Of a stretch of 64,000 nt of DNA, positions 1 to 11,831 are shown one piece after another. The stretch's first letter is position 1, and every line of letters starts with the position of its first letter. The notes below the pieces were generated by a model. That model was not told where the DNA came from. It saw only the letters and a program-made list of their open reading frames with translations, and did no database searches. Position numbers and translations under genes: made by a program. The stretch is taken from the NCBI RefSeq assembly GCF_051014445.1, contig NC_135134.1, positions 29,825,672-29,889,671 on the forward strand, in the 5' to 3' direction. The DNA is from Colletes latitarsis (Eukaryota > Arthropoda > Insecta > Hymenoptera > Colletidae).

Positions 1-3000
1 TCCAAACCATTGAAAACCCAGAATCTGGCCATCAAGTATGAGAAATATGCGAAAGAATGAGCCTGATGAGAGCAAATCCCAGACCTAACCTGGACCTAAC
101 ATGTGTTATCCTCAAAAATATTGATCGAAACCAGGTTTAATCGACTGTCTCAGTGTGGTACCACTTTACTACGTGATCCAATCCAGTAAAAACCCAGGAT
201 CTGTTCAAGAAGTATGTGAAAAACGCGATAGTATGAGCCTGATGAGGGCGAATCCCAGACCTTACCTAGACCTAACATGTATTATCCTCAAAAATATTGA
301 TCGAAACCAGGTTTAATCGACAGTTTTAGTGTGGTACCACATTACTACGTGATCCAAAGCAGAAAAAACCCTCGATCAGGTCAACATGCATGTTAAAACT
401 GCGAAAGTATGACCCTGATGAGGGCAAATCCCAGACCTATCCCAGACCTAACATGCGTTATCCTCAAAAATATTGATCGAAACCAGGTATAATCGACTGT
501 TTCAGTGTGGTACCACATTACTACGTGGTCCAAACCAGAAAAAAACCCAGGATCTTGTCAACGAGTATGTGAATTGTGCGAAAGTATGAGTCTGATGAGG
601 GCAAATCCCAGACCTATCCCAGACCTAACTTGCGTTATCCTCTAAAATATATATCAAGACCAGGTTTAATTGAATGTTTCAGTGTGGTACCGCATTACTA
701 CGTGATCCAAACCAGTAAAAACACAGGATCCGTTCAACAAGTATGTGAAGAAGGCGAAAGTATGAGTCTGATGAGGGCAAATCCCAGGCCTAACGTAGAC
801 CTAACATGCGTTATCCTCTAAAATATTTATCAAGACCAGGTTTACTTGAATGTTTCAGCGTGGTACCACATTACTACGTGATCCAAACCAGTAAAAACAC
901 AGGATCCGTTCAGCAAGTATGCGAAGAAAGCGAAAGTATGAGTCTGATGATAGAAAATCCCAGGCCTAACGTAGACCTAACATGCGTTATCCTCAAAAAT
1001 ATTGATCGAAACCAGGTTTAATCGACTGTTTCAGTGTGGTACCACATTACTACGTGATCCAAACCAGAAAAAAACCCAGGATCTGTTCAACAAGTATGTG
1101 AAGTATGCGAAAGTATGAATCTGATGAGGGCAAATGCCAGGCCTAACCTAGACATAACATGCGTTATCCTCTAAAATATTGATCGAAACCAGGTTGAGTG
1201 GACTGTTTCAGTGTGGTACCACACTACTGCGTGATCAAAACCAGAAAAAACCCAGGATCTGTTCAACAAGTATGTGAAAAATGCGAAAGTATGATCCTGA
1301 CGAGGGCAAATCCCAGACCTATCCCATACCTAACTTGTGTTGTCCTCTAAAATATTGATGGAAACCAGGTTTAATCGACTGTTTCAGTGTGGTACCACAT
1401 TACTACGTGATCCAAACCAGAAAAAAACACAGGATCCGTTCAGCAAGTATGCGAAGAAAGCGAAAGTATGAGTCTGATGATAGAAAATCCCAGGCCTAAC
1501 GTAGACCTAACATGCGTTATCCTCAAAAATATTGATCGAAACCAGGTTTAATGGACTGTTTCGGTGTGGTACAACATTACTACGTGATCCAAACCGGAAA
1601 AAAACCCAGGATCTGTTCAACAAGTATGTGAAGTATGCGAAAGTATGAGTCTGATGACGGCAAATACCAGGCCTAACCCAGACCTAACTTGCGTTGTCCG
1701 CTAAAATATTGATGGAAACCAGGTTTAATTGACAGTTTCAGTGTTGTACTACATTACTACGTGATGCAATCCAGAAATAGCCCAGGATCTAGCCATGAAG
1801 TATGAGAAATATGCGAAAGTATGAGCCTGATGGGGGCAAATCCCAGTCCTAACCTGGACCTAGCATGCCTTATCCTCTAAAATATTTATCAAGACAACGT
1901 TTAATTGAATGTGTCAGTGTGGTACAACATTACTACGTGAACCAAACCAGTAAAAACACAGGATCCGTTCAACAAGTATGTGAAAAATGCGAAAGTATGA
2001 TCCTGACGAGGGCAAATCCCAGACCTATCCCAGACCTAACTTGTCTTGTCCTTTAAAATATTGATGGAAACCAGGTTTAATTGACTGTTTCAGTGTGGTA
2101 CTACATTACTACGTGATGCAATCCAGAAATAGCCCAGGATCTAGCCATGAATTATGAGAAATATGCGAAAGTATGAGCCTGATGAGGGCAAATCCTGGAC
2201 CTAACCCAGACCTAACATGCGTTATCCTCAAAAATATTGATCGAAACCAGGTTTATTGGACTGTTTCGGTGTGGTACCACTGTACTACGTGATCCAAACC
2301 GGAAATAAACCCAGGATCTGTTCAACAAGTATGTGAAGTATGCGAAAGTATGAGTCTGATGAGGGCAAATCCCAGGCCTAACCCAGACCTAACTTGCGTT
2401 GTCCTCTAAAATATTGATCGAAACCAGGTTTAATGGACTGTTCCAGTGTTGTACTTCATTACTACGTGATGCAATCCAGAAAAAGCCCTGGATCTTGCCA
2501 TGAAGTATGAGAAATATGCGAAAGAATGAGCCTGATGAGAGCAAATCCCAGACCTAACCTAGACCTAACATGAATTATTCTCTAAAACATTGATCAAAAC
2601 CAGGTTTAATTGACTGTTTCAGTGTGGTACCACATTACTACGTGATCCAATCCAGAAATAGCCCAGGATCCAGCCATGAATTATGAGAAATATGCGAAAG
2701 TATGAGCCTGATGAGGGCAAATCCTGGACCTAACCCAGACCTAACATGCGTTATCCTCAAAAATATTGATCGAAACCAGGTTTATTGGACTGTTTCGGTG
2801 TGGTACCACTGTACTACGTGATCCAAACCAGAAAAAACCCAGGATCTGTTCAACAAGTATGTGAAAAACGCGAAAGTATGAGTCTGATGAGTGAAAATCT
2901 CAGGCCTAACCTAGACCTAACATGCGTTATCCTCAATAATATTGATCGCAACCAGGTTTAATGGACTGTTTCAATGTTGTACTTCATTACTACGTGATGC

Positions 3001-4506
3001 AATCCAGAAAAAGCCCTGGATCTTGCCATCAAGTATGAGAAATATGCGAATGAATGAGCCTGATGAGAGCAAATCCCAGACCTAACCTAGACCTAACATG
3101 AATTATTCTCTAAAACATTTATCAAAACCAGGTTTAATTGACTGTTTCAGTGTGGTACCACATTACTACGTGATCCGATCCAGAAATAGCCCAGGATCCA
3201 GCCATGAAGTATGCAGAAATATGCGAAACTATGAGCCTGATGAGGGCAAATCCTAGACCTAACCCAGACCTAACACGCGTTATCCTCTAAAATATTGATC
3301 GCAACCAGGTTTAATGGACTGTTTCAGTGTGGTACCACACTACTACGTGGTCCAAACCAGAAAAAACCCAGGATCTGTTCAACAAGTATGTGAAAAACGC
3401 GAAAGTATGAGTCTGATGAGTGAAAATCCCAGGCCTAACCTAGACCTAACATGCGTTATCCTCAATAATATTGATCGCAACCAGGTTTAATGGACTGTTT
3501 CAGTGTTGTACTTCATTACTACGTGATGCAATCCAGAAAAAGCCCTGGATCTTGCCATCAAGTATGAGAAATATGCGAAAGAATGAGCCTGATGAGAGCA
3601 AATCCCAGACCTAACCTAGACCTAACATGAATTATTCTCTAAAACATTGATCAAAACCAGGTTTAATTGACAGTTTCAGTGTGGTACCGCATTACTACGT
3701 GATCCAATCCAGAAATAGCCCAGGATCCAGCCATGAAGTATGAGAAATATGCGAAAGTATGAGCCTGATGAGGGCAAATCCTAGACCTAACCCAGACCTA
3801 ACACGCGTTATACTCTAAAATATTGATCGCAACCAGGTTTAATGGACAGTTTCAGCGTGGTACCACACTACTACGTGGTCCAAACAAGAAAAAACCCAGG
3901 ATCTGTTCAACAAGTATGTGAAAAACGCGAAAGTATGAGTCTCATGAGAGCAAATCCCAGACCTAACCTAGACCTAACATGAATTATTCTCTAAAACATT
4001 GATCAAAACCAGGTTTAATTGACAGTTTCAGTGTGGTACCGCATTACTACGTGATCCAATCCAGAAATAGCCCAGGATCCAGCCATGAAGTATGAGAAGT
4101 GTGCGAAAGTATGAGCCTGATGAGGGCAAATCCAAGACCTAACCCAGACCTAACACGCGTTATCCTCTAAAATATTGATCGCAACCAGGTTTAATGGACT
4201 GTTTCAGTGTGGTACCACACTACTACATGATCCAAACCAGAAAAAACCCAGGATCTGTTCAACAAGTATGTGAAAAACGCGAAAGTATGAGTCTGATGAG
4301 TGAAAATCCCAGGCCTAACCTAGACCTAACATGCGTTATCCTCAATAATATTGATCGCAACCAGGTTTAATGGACTGTTTCAGTGTGGTACCACACTACT
4401 ACGTGATCCAAACCAGAAAAAACCCTGGATCTGTTCAACAAGTATGTGAAAAACGCGAAAGGATGAGTCTGATGAGGTCAAATCCCAGACCTATCCCAGA
4501 CTTAAC
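1..4506. repeat. 176-bp satellite array, left block (domain 1)
   Basis: Head-to-tail copies of a 176-bp AT-rich monomer; the window opens inside one. Every monomer has a palindrome GTGGTACCAC (KpnI core), a CTGATGAG block, and two tandem copies of an 11-bp motif close to CCAGACCTAAC. Two arm types alternate: one reads GGATCTGTTCAACAAGTATG, the other GGATCTAGCCATGAAGTATG. From about 2.5 to 4.4 kb a three-monomer unit of about 528 bp recurs: the variant TGAATTATTC starts near 2571, 3099 and 3628. The block ends where element 1 is inserted. Short open frames of 63-71 codons in single monomers are by-products of the repeat. Confidence 0.95.
4493..4506. repeat. Target-site duplication of element 1, left copy
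   Basis: ATCCCAGACTTAAC, repeated exactly at 7989-8002. Both copies carry the uncommon CTTAAC variant in place of the usual CCTAAC, so they descend from one monomer. The duplication may be two bases longer, because TT follows on both sides and merges with the T-run. Confidence 0.93.
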
Positions 4507-5017
4507 TTTTTTTTTTTTTTTTTTTTTTTGTCGTGGGGAAAATCTTCGAAAGACTCCCTCCCACCTCCTTGGGGAGAGGTGGGAGGCGTGTGTGGGATTC
4601 CCCGCGCCCGTACAACGACAGGCGCGGGACCTACCCACTAAAAACCCCACGGTGACCCTTCGGCACGCTTTGGGAGGATACCGGGAATCGCTCGAAGCAT
4701 TCTTCCGGTATCCTCCCCGTGCCCGCGCTTTCGCGCCCATCCCCCGGGGGGACAATCGGTCCCCCCAGTAGACACACTGCCTCATAGCGGCGGGACGGGG
4801 CCACTCCATCCCGCCGCTATCCGTCCCGGGGCCGCGTTTAGTGGCGGCTGCGAGCCCCAACTCGCAACCGCCCGCGACCCCGTTTCCATCCCTCGGCGGC
4901 CGGGCGTTCATGGCCGCACCAGACCGCCGAGGGTGCCTCCCCTTGCGTCGGACCGGTAGGGGGAGGCACTCCTACCCCCAACCTGTCCGACCCGGCGCCG
5001 CCTGGCGGGAGCCTAGG
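4507..5017 (-). other. 3' UTR and poly(A) of element 1
   Basis: Holds strong inverted repeats: 4557-4567 with 4576-4586 (11 bp, 8-nt loop) and 4672-4684 with 4705-4717 (13 bp, 20-nt loop), plus further GC-rich dyads near 4780-4820 and 4940-4980. A motif that reads GGTCACCGTGGGGTTTTTAG in element sense (4638-4657) is shared with the otherwise different element 2. In R1-like elements the 3' UTR is what the reverse transcriptase recognises; that this structure does so here is inferred. Confidence 0.75.
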
Positions 5018-7988
5018 TCATCCGCCACGCCGAGGCGGCCGCCCGCGACGCCTCGCGACCGGGCGACGACCTCGGGCCACCGCACGAGCGCGCGCTTCAG
5101 CACGCCGCTGAAGCTCGCGCTCCCTCCCCGCGGCCTCCTTCTGCAACATTACGTTCTCGCAGAAGGAGGCCACGGCCCTCCACTTCTCCTCGCTGCCGAG
5201 CATGGCGCGCACCACGCCCGGCAGCGAGACATCCCGCCCGACGACGCCGACCAGGACACGGCGCTCCCCCTCCCACGCGGGGCATACCTCCAGGGTATGA
5301 TCCGCCGTGTCCTGCTCAGCGTCGCAGTGGCAGCAACGCGCCGTCGGCTCCTTCCCTATCCGGCACAGGTATCTTCCGAAGCTGCCATGCCCGGAAAATA
5401 CCTGTGCCAGCCGGTAGGTGAGGCTGCCATGGCCTCTGTCCAGCCACTCATTCAGGAGTGGCCGAACAGCCCCGACAGTCCGGTGCCCCGCGGTTGGCAG
5501 AGCCAGCCGCTCCTGCCACGCGAGCAACACGGACTGCCGGGCCTGGCGCTTCAAATCGCCCCAAGCAGGTTCCTGCCCGCCCGGGACCGCCCCCACCCCC
5601 GCGCGACGGTCGACGCGGTGCCGGTACATCACCGCGTGCGACCGCGCGAGCAGGTCCATGGGCGGCATCCCCGCTAGAACCGTCGCCGCCTCATGTGACA
5701 TGGTCCGATACCCGCGGACGACCCTGAGCGCCATGCGCCTCTGCACCCGACGCAGCATAGTCATGCTGCGCCGGGAGGCAGCCAGGTCGTCCGCCCAGAC
5801 GGGGGCCCCGTATAGGGCCACCGACTGGACCATTGCCACATAGAGGCGACGAACTCGGCCCGCCGGGCCCCCCAGGTTGGGCAGGATCCGGCCCAGAGCC
5901 GCAACCATCCTTTCCAACCGGGGGACCAGGCAGCGGAAATGCTTCTCGAAACGCCAGTGGCTATCGAGGATCAGCCCTAGATACCTGATCTGGGGCTTCA
6001 CCTCGATGTCAGCCCCACCCACCCGAATCAGAGTGGGTGGCGGATCCTGCCGAGGTGAATGAAACGCAATCACCTCGGTCTTATGGACCGCCACCGTCAT
6101 CCCCATCCCCCTGATCCGGTCGACGACGCGTTGCGACCCCTCCTCCGCGCGACGCATGGCCCTCCCCCAGTGCGCCCCGACGGCCAGCACCAGTGTGTCA
6201 TCCGCATAACACACCGTGCTGACGCCGTCGGGGAGGCCGGCCCGCAACACCGAGTCGTACGCGATGTTCCACAGGAGTGGCCCGAGGACCGACCCCTGCG
6301 GAACACCGCAGTACACCTCCCTCCGCATATCACCATCCCGGCCCGGATACTCGATCCACCTGCCGCGGAGATAATCCCCGACGACCGCCCTGAGACAAGG
6401 GGGGACTCGATGATATTCGAGTCCCCTCCTTATCTCTTCCCAGGGGAGGGTGTTAAAGGCATTGGCAATATCCAAGGATATTGCCAATGCCACCCCTCCC
6501 CGGGAGACGTCCGCCTCCGAGAGGGCCCTCACACGACCTATCGCGTCGATAGTCGATCGGCCCCCCCGGAAACCGAACTGGCAGTCGGCCAGACCGGGAT
6601 CACCCCGCGACAGGTGCTCGACGAGGCGGGCAGCAATCACACGCTCGAAGAGCTTGCCCACCTCGTCGAGGAGACAAATGGGCCGGTATGCGGAGGGAGA
6701 CTCCGCGGGCCGACCCTCCTTCCGGAGGAGGACCATCCTCGCCACCTTCCAACTGGGGGGGAATCGCCCATCCCTCAGGCAGCGGTCGAACAACCGCCTG
6801 AGGTCGGCCCCAAGGACGCCCTGGGTCAAGACCCAAACCCGGCCGGGCACACCATCCGGACCCGGGGCCGTGTTACGAACCCCGAGCCGTCTGATGGCCG
6901 CTGCCAGCTCCTCCTGCGTGACCCCCAGCTCGGCCGTCCACTCCACTGGGACAGCCGCCGCCGCCGGAGGACGCGGTCCCCTCTCCCCAATTGGGAAGAG
7001 TGTATTGACCACGTCCTCCAGCAGCCGGGGGTCAAGACCCTCGGTGACGGGGGGCGCCCACGGGCGGAGCTTATTCAGCACCACCTTATATGGGCGCCCC
7101 CATGGATCGTCATCAAGGGTCTGGAGGAGCTCCTTCCATGCCTGGGTCTTGGCCCGTTTGATGGCGACCTGCAGAGCAACCCGCGCCACGCGGTATGCTC
7201 CATACAGGTCATCAGCTGCCCTCGCTCGCGCCACGCCGTCGCCTGTACGTTGACGACGGCGCGCGCGGGTGTACTGGCGTCGGGCGCGGACAGTCGCGAC
7301 TCGCAACTCCGCGATCGCGTCCGACCACCAGTACACCGCCCGGCGAGGAGAAGCCCGCCCGACACGAGGCATCGCCGCGTCGCAAATACCCGCGACTAAT
7401 GCCCCGAGCCGGGCGACCTCCTCCTCTATGCTCGGCAACTCGGCCGCTCCCTGCGGCCAAGTTGCAGCGAGGGCAGCTGCCATCAGGGCGTCCTTGTCCA
7501 GGCGCCGAAGCGCCCAGCGGCGTGGTGGGGTGCCACGCAGGCGGCCGTGTCGGGATGCACTCGCGGCGGCAGAGACCTCCATCCGGATGTACCGATGATC
7601 GGAGAGTGTCTCTGCCCCCGCGACCACGTGCCAACCCGACACCATGCGCACGGCGTTGGGGGTCGCGAATCCAACATCCACGATGGACCCCCCATATCGC
7701 CGCACGCATGTGTTCTCCGACCCCCGGTTCAATACCCGGAGGTCGAGCCCCGCCGCCCAATCGCCCAGGATCCCGCCGCGAACGGAGGTCCTGGGGGATC
7801 CCCAAGCCACCGACTTGGCATTAAAATCCCCCAGGACCAGCACCGGCCGGGCCGCGTAGCGCTGCACGCATGCCGCGACCTCGGCCAAGTACAGCTCGAA
7901 CGCAGCGTGACCGCTACGGGGCGAAATGTAGCACCCCACCACAGCGACTCCCCCCCAGTCCACGGCGACGAATCCCCGACCGCGCTCC
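5018..7988 (-). pseudogene. ORF2 (endonuclease-reverse transcriptase), N-terminally truncated, element 1
   Basis: Continuous reading frame of 990 codons matching ORF2 of element 4 from residue 72. The only ATG at its head is made from target-site bases, so it is not an authentic start. Remaining parts in order: C-terminal half of the endonuclease with GDFNA and SDHRYI; reverse transcriptase with QFGFRGGRSTIDAI, SLDIANAFNTLPW, GVPQGSVLGPLLW and catalytic YADD; a C-x2-C-x8-H-x4-C finger; and an Arg-rich tail ending RRRGRPPRRGG. No internal stop or frameshift is seen, so the copy is disabled only by truncation. It probably cannot move unaided, having no promoter, ORF1 or intact endonuclease. Confidence 0.93.
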
Positions 7989-8002
7989 ATCCCAGACTTA
8001 AC
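7989..8002. repeat. Target-site duplication of element 1, right copy
   Basis: ATCCCAGACTTAAC, identical to 4493-4506. It abuts the truncated 5' end of element 1 and leads straight into normal satellite (TTGCGTTATCC), which fixes the insertion point between TAAC and TTGCG of the monomer. Confidence 0.93.
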
Positions 8003-11000
8003 TTGCGTTATCCTCTGAAATATTGATCGAAACCAGGTTTAATTGACTGTTCCTGTGTGGTACCACATTACTACGTGATCCAATCCAGAAATAGCCCAGG
8101 ATCTAGCCATGAAGTATGAGAAACATGCGAAAGTATGAGCCTGACGAGGGCAAATCCTAGACCTAACCCAGACCTAACATGCGTTATCCTCTAAAATATT
8201 TATCAAGACCAGGTTTAATTGATTGTTTCAGTTTGGTCCCACATTACTACGTGATCCAAACCAGAAAAAACCCTGGATCCGTTCAACAAGTATGTGAAGA
8301 ATGCGAAAGTTTGAGTCTGATGAGTGAAAATCCCAGACCTAACCTATACCAAACATGCGTTATCCTCTAAAATATTGATCCAAACCAGGTTTAATGGACT
8401 GTTTCAGTGTGGTACCACACTACTGCGTGATCCAAACCAGAAAAAACCCAGGATCCGTTCAACAAGTATGTGAAGAATGCGAAAGTATGAGCCTGATGAG
8501 GGCAAATCCCAGACCTATCCCAGACCTAACATGAATCATTCTCTAAAACATTGATCAAAACCAGGTTTAATTGACTGTTTCAGTGTGGTACCACATTACT
8601 ACGTGATCCAATCCAGTAATAGCCCAGGATCCAGCCATGAAGTATGAGAAATATGCGAAAGTATGAGCCTGATGAGGGCAAATCCTAGACCTAACCCAGA
8701 CCTAACATGCGTTATCCTCTAAAATATTGATCGAAACCAGGTTTAATGGACTGTTTCAGTGTGGTAACACATTACTACGTGATCCAATCCAGAAATAGCC
8801 CAGGATCTAGCCATGAAGTATTAGAAATATGCGAAAGTATGAGCCTGATGAGGGCAAATCCTAGACCTTACCCAGACCTAACATGCGTTATCCTCTAAAA
8901 TATTTATCAAGACCAGGTTTAATTGAATGTTTCAGTGTGGTACCACATTACTACGTGATCCAAACCAGAAAAAACCCAGGATCCGTTCAACGAGTATGTG
9001 AAGAATGCGAAAGTATGTGTCTGATGAGTGAAAATCCCAGGCCTAACCTAGACCTAACATGCGTTATCCTCAAAAATATTGATCGAAACCAGGTTTAATT
9101 GACTGTTTCAGTGTTGTACTTCATTACTACGTGATGCAATCCAGAAAAAGCCCAGGATCTGGCCATCAAGTATGAGAAATATGCGAAGAACGAGCCTGAT
9201 GAGAGCAAATCCCAGACCTAACCTAGACCTAACATGAATTATTCTCTAAAATATTGATCAAAACCAGGTTTAATTGAATGTTTCAGTGTTGTACTTCATT
9301 ACTACGTGATGCAATCCAGAAAAAGCCCAGGATCCAGCCATCAAGTATGAGGACTATGCGAAAGAATGAGCCTGATAAGATCAAATCCCAGACCTAACCT
9401 AGACCTAAGATGAATTATTCTCTAAAATATTGATCGAAACCAGGTTTAATGGACTATTTCAGTGTTGTACTTCATTACTACGTGATGCAATCCAGAAAAA
9501 GCCCTGGATCTTGCCATCAAGTATGAGAAATATGCGAAAGAATGAGCCTGATGAGAGCAAATCCCAGACCTAACCCAGACCTAACATGAATCATTCTCTA
9601 AAAGATTGATCAAAACCAGGTTTAATTGACTGTTTCAGTGTGGTACCACATTACTACGTGATCCAATCCAGTAATAGCCCAGGATCCAGCCATGAAGTAT
9701 GAGAAATATGCGAAAGTATGAGCCTGATGAGGGCAAATCCTAGACCTACCCCACACCTAACACGCGTTATCCTCTAAAATATTGATCGCAACCAGTTTGA
9801 GTGGACTGTTTCAGTGTGGTACCACACTACTACGTGATCCAAACCAGAAAAAACCCAGGATCTGTTCAACAAGTATGTGAAAAACGCGAAAGTATGAGTC
9901 TGATGAGTGAAAATCCCAGGCCTAACCTAGACCTAACATGCGTTATCCTCAAAAATATTGATCGCAACCAGGTTTAATGGACTGTTTCAGTGTTGTACTT
10001 CATTACTACGTGATGCAATCCAGAAAAAGCCCTGGATCTTGCCATCAAGTATGAGAAATATGCGAAAGAATGTGCCTGATGAGAGCAAATCCCAGACCTA
10101 ACCTAGACCTAACATGAATTATTCTCTAAAATATTGATCGAAACCAGGTTTAATGGACTGTTTCAGTGTGGTCCCACATTACTACGTGATCCAATCCAGT
10201 AATAGCCCAGGATCCAGCCATGAAGTATGAGAAATATGCGAAAGTATGAGCCTGATGAGGGCAAATCCTAGACCTACCCCAGACCTAACACGCGTTATCC
10301 TCTAAAATATTGATCGCAACCAGGTTTAATGGACTGTTTCAGTGTGGTACCACACTACTGCGTGATCCAAACCAGAAAAAACCCAGGATCCGTTCAACAA
10401 GTATGTGAAGAATGCGAAAGTATGAGCCTGATGAGGGCAAATCCCAGACCTATCCCAGACCTAACTTGCGTTGTCCTCTAAGATATTGATGGAAGCCAGG
10501 TTTAATTTACTGTTTCAGTGTTGTACTTCATTACTACGTGATGCAATCCAGATAAAGCCCAGGATCTAGCCATCATGTATGAGAAATATGCGAAAGAATG
10601 TGCCTGATGAGAGCAAATCCCAGACCTAACCTAGACCTAACATGAATTATTCTCTAAAATATTGATCGAAACCAGGTTTAATGGACTGTTTCAGTGTGGT
10701 CCCACATTACTACGTGATCCAAACCAGAAAAAACCCAGGATCCGTTCAACAAGTATGTGAAGAATGCGAAAGTATGAGTCTGATGAGGGCAAATCCCAGG
10801 CCTAACCTAGACCTAACATGCGTTATCTTCTAAAATATTGAGCGAAACCAGGTTTAATGGACTGTTTCAGTGTGGTACCACACTACTTCGTGATCCAAAC
10901 CAGAAAAAACCCAGGATCTGTTCAACAAGTATGTGAAAAACGCGAAACTGTGAGCCTGATGGGGGCAAATCTTAGACCTATCCCAGACCTAAGATGCGTT

Positions 11001-11831
11001 ATCCTCTAAAATATTTATCCAGACCAGGTTTCATTGAATGTTTCAGTGTGGTACCACTTTACTACGTGATCCAATCCAGAAATAGCCCAGGATCCAGCCA
11101 TGAAGTATGAGAAATATGCGAAAGTATGAGCGTGATGAGGGCAAATCCTAGACCTAACCCAGACCTAACATGCGTGATCCTCTAAAATATTTATCAAGAC
11201 CAGGTTTAATTGAATGCTTCAGTGTGGTACCACATTACTACGTGATCCAAACCAGAAAAAATCCAGGATCCGTTTAACAAGTATGTGAAAAATGCGAAAG
11301 TATGAGCCTGATGAGGGCAAATCCCAGACCTATCCCAGACCTAACTTGTGTTGTCCTCTAAGATATTGATGGAAACCAGGTTTAATTTACTGTTTCAGTG
11401 TTGTACTTCATTACTACGTGATGCAATCCAGATAAACCCCAGGATCTAGCCATCAAGTATGAGAAATATGCGAAAGAATGTGCCTGATGAGAGCAAATCC
11501 CAGACCTAACCTAGACCTAACATGAATTATTCTCTAAAATATTGATCGGAACCAGGTTTAATGGACTGTTTCAGTGTGGTCCCACATTACTACGTGATCC
11601 AAACCAGAAAAAACCCAGGATCCGTTCAACAAGTATGTGAAGAATGCGAAAGTATGAGTCTGATGAGGGCAAATCCCAGGCCTAACCTAGACCTAACATG
11701 CGTTATCTTCTAAAATATTGAGCGAAACCAGGTTTAATGGACTGTTTCAGTGTGGTACCATACTACTTCGTGATCCAAACCAGAAAAAACCCAGGATCTG
11801 TTCAACAAGTATGTGAAAAACGCGAAACTGT

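Larger units (their letters stand above)
4507..7988 (-). mobile_element. Element 1: 5'-truncated R1-clade non-LTR retrotransposon (family I)
   Basis: A GC-rich insertion in the AT-rich satellite. It starts (plus strand) with a pure run of 23 T, the poly(A) tail of a minus-strand element, followed by a 3' UTR of about 490 bp and an ORF2 open from residue 72 onward. The 5' end is cut inside the endonuclease domain, so all of ORF1 and the first 71 ORF2 residues are missing, the usual result of incomplete target-primed reverse transcription. A perfect 14-bp duplication flanks it. ORF2 is nearly identical to that of elements 3 and 4, so the copy is young. It also lacks a 28-bp hairpin, present in elements 3 and 4, at about 5010/5011. 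Confidence 0.95.

Noticed and set aside
961..1020. Hammerhead-like words in the satellite: CTGATGAG followed, about 60 nt on, by CGAAACC
   Set aside because: A weak stem II (GAGCAA with TTGATC, one mismatch) and a minimal stem III can be drawn, but no sequence downstream pairs with the bases before CTGATGA to make stem I on either strand. A covariance search with the hammerhead models on a dimer, or in vitro self-cleavage, would decide.
4370..4771. Frames crossing the poly(T)/poly(A) junctions (also 23861-24220 and 58497-59057)
   Set aside because: They join satellite to retrotransposon UTR through homopolymer codons, so they are insertion artefacts.
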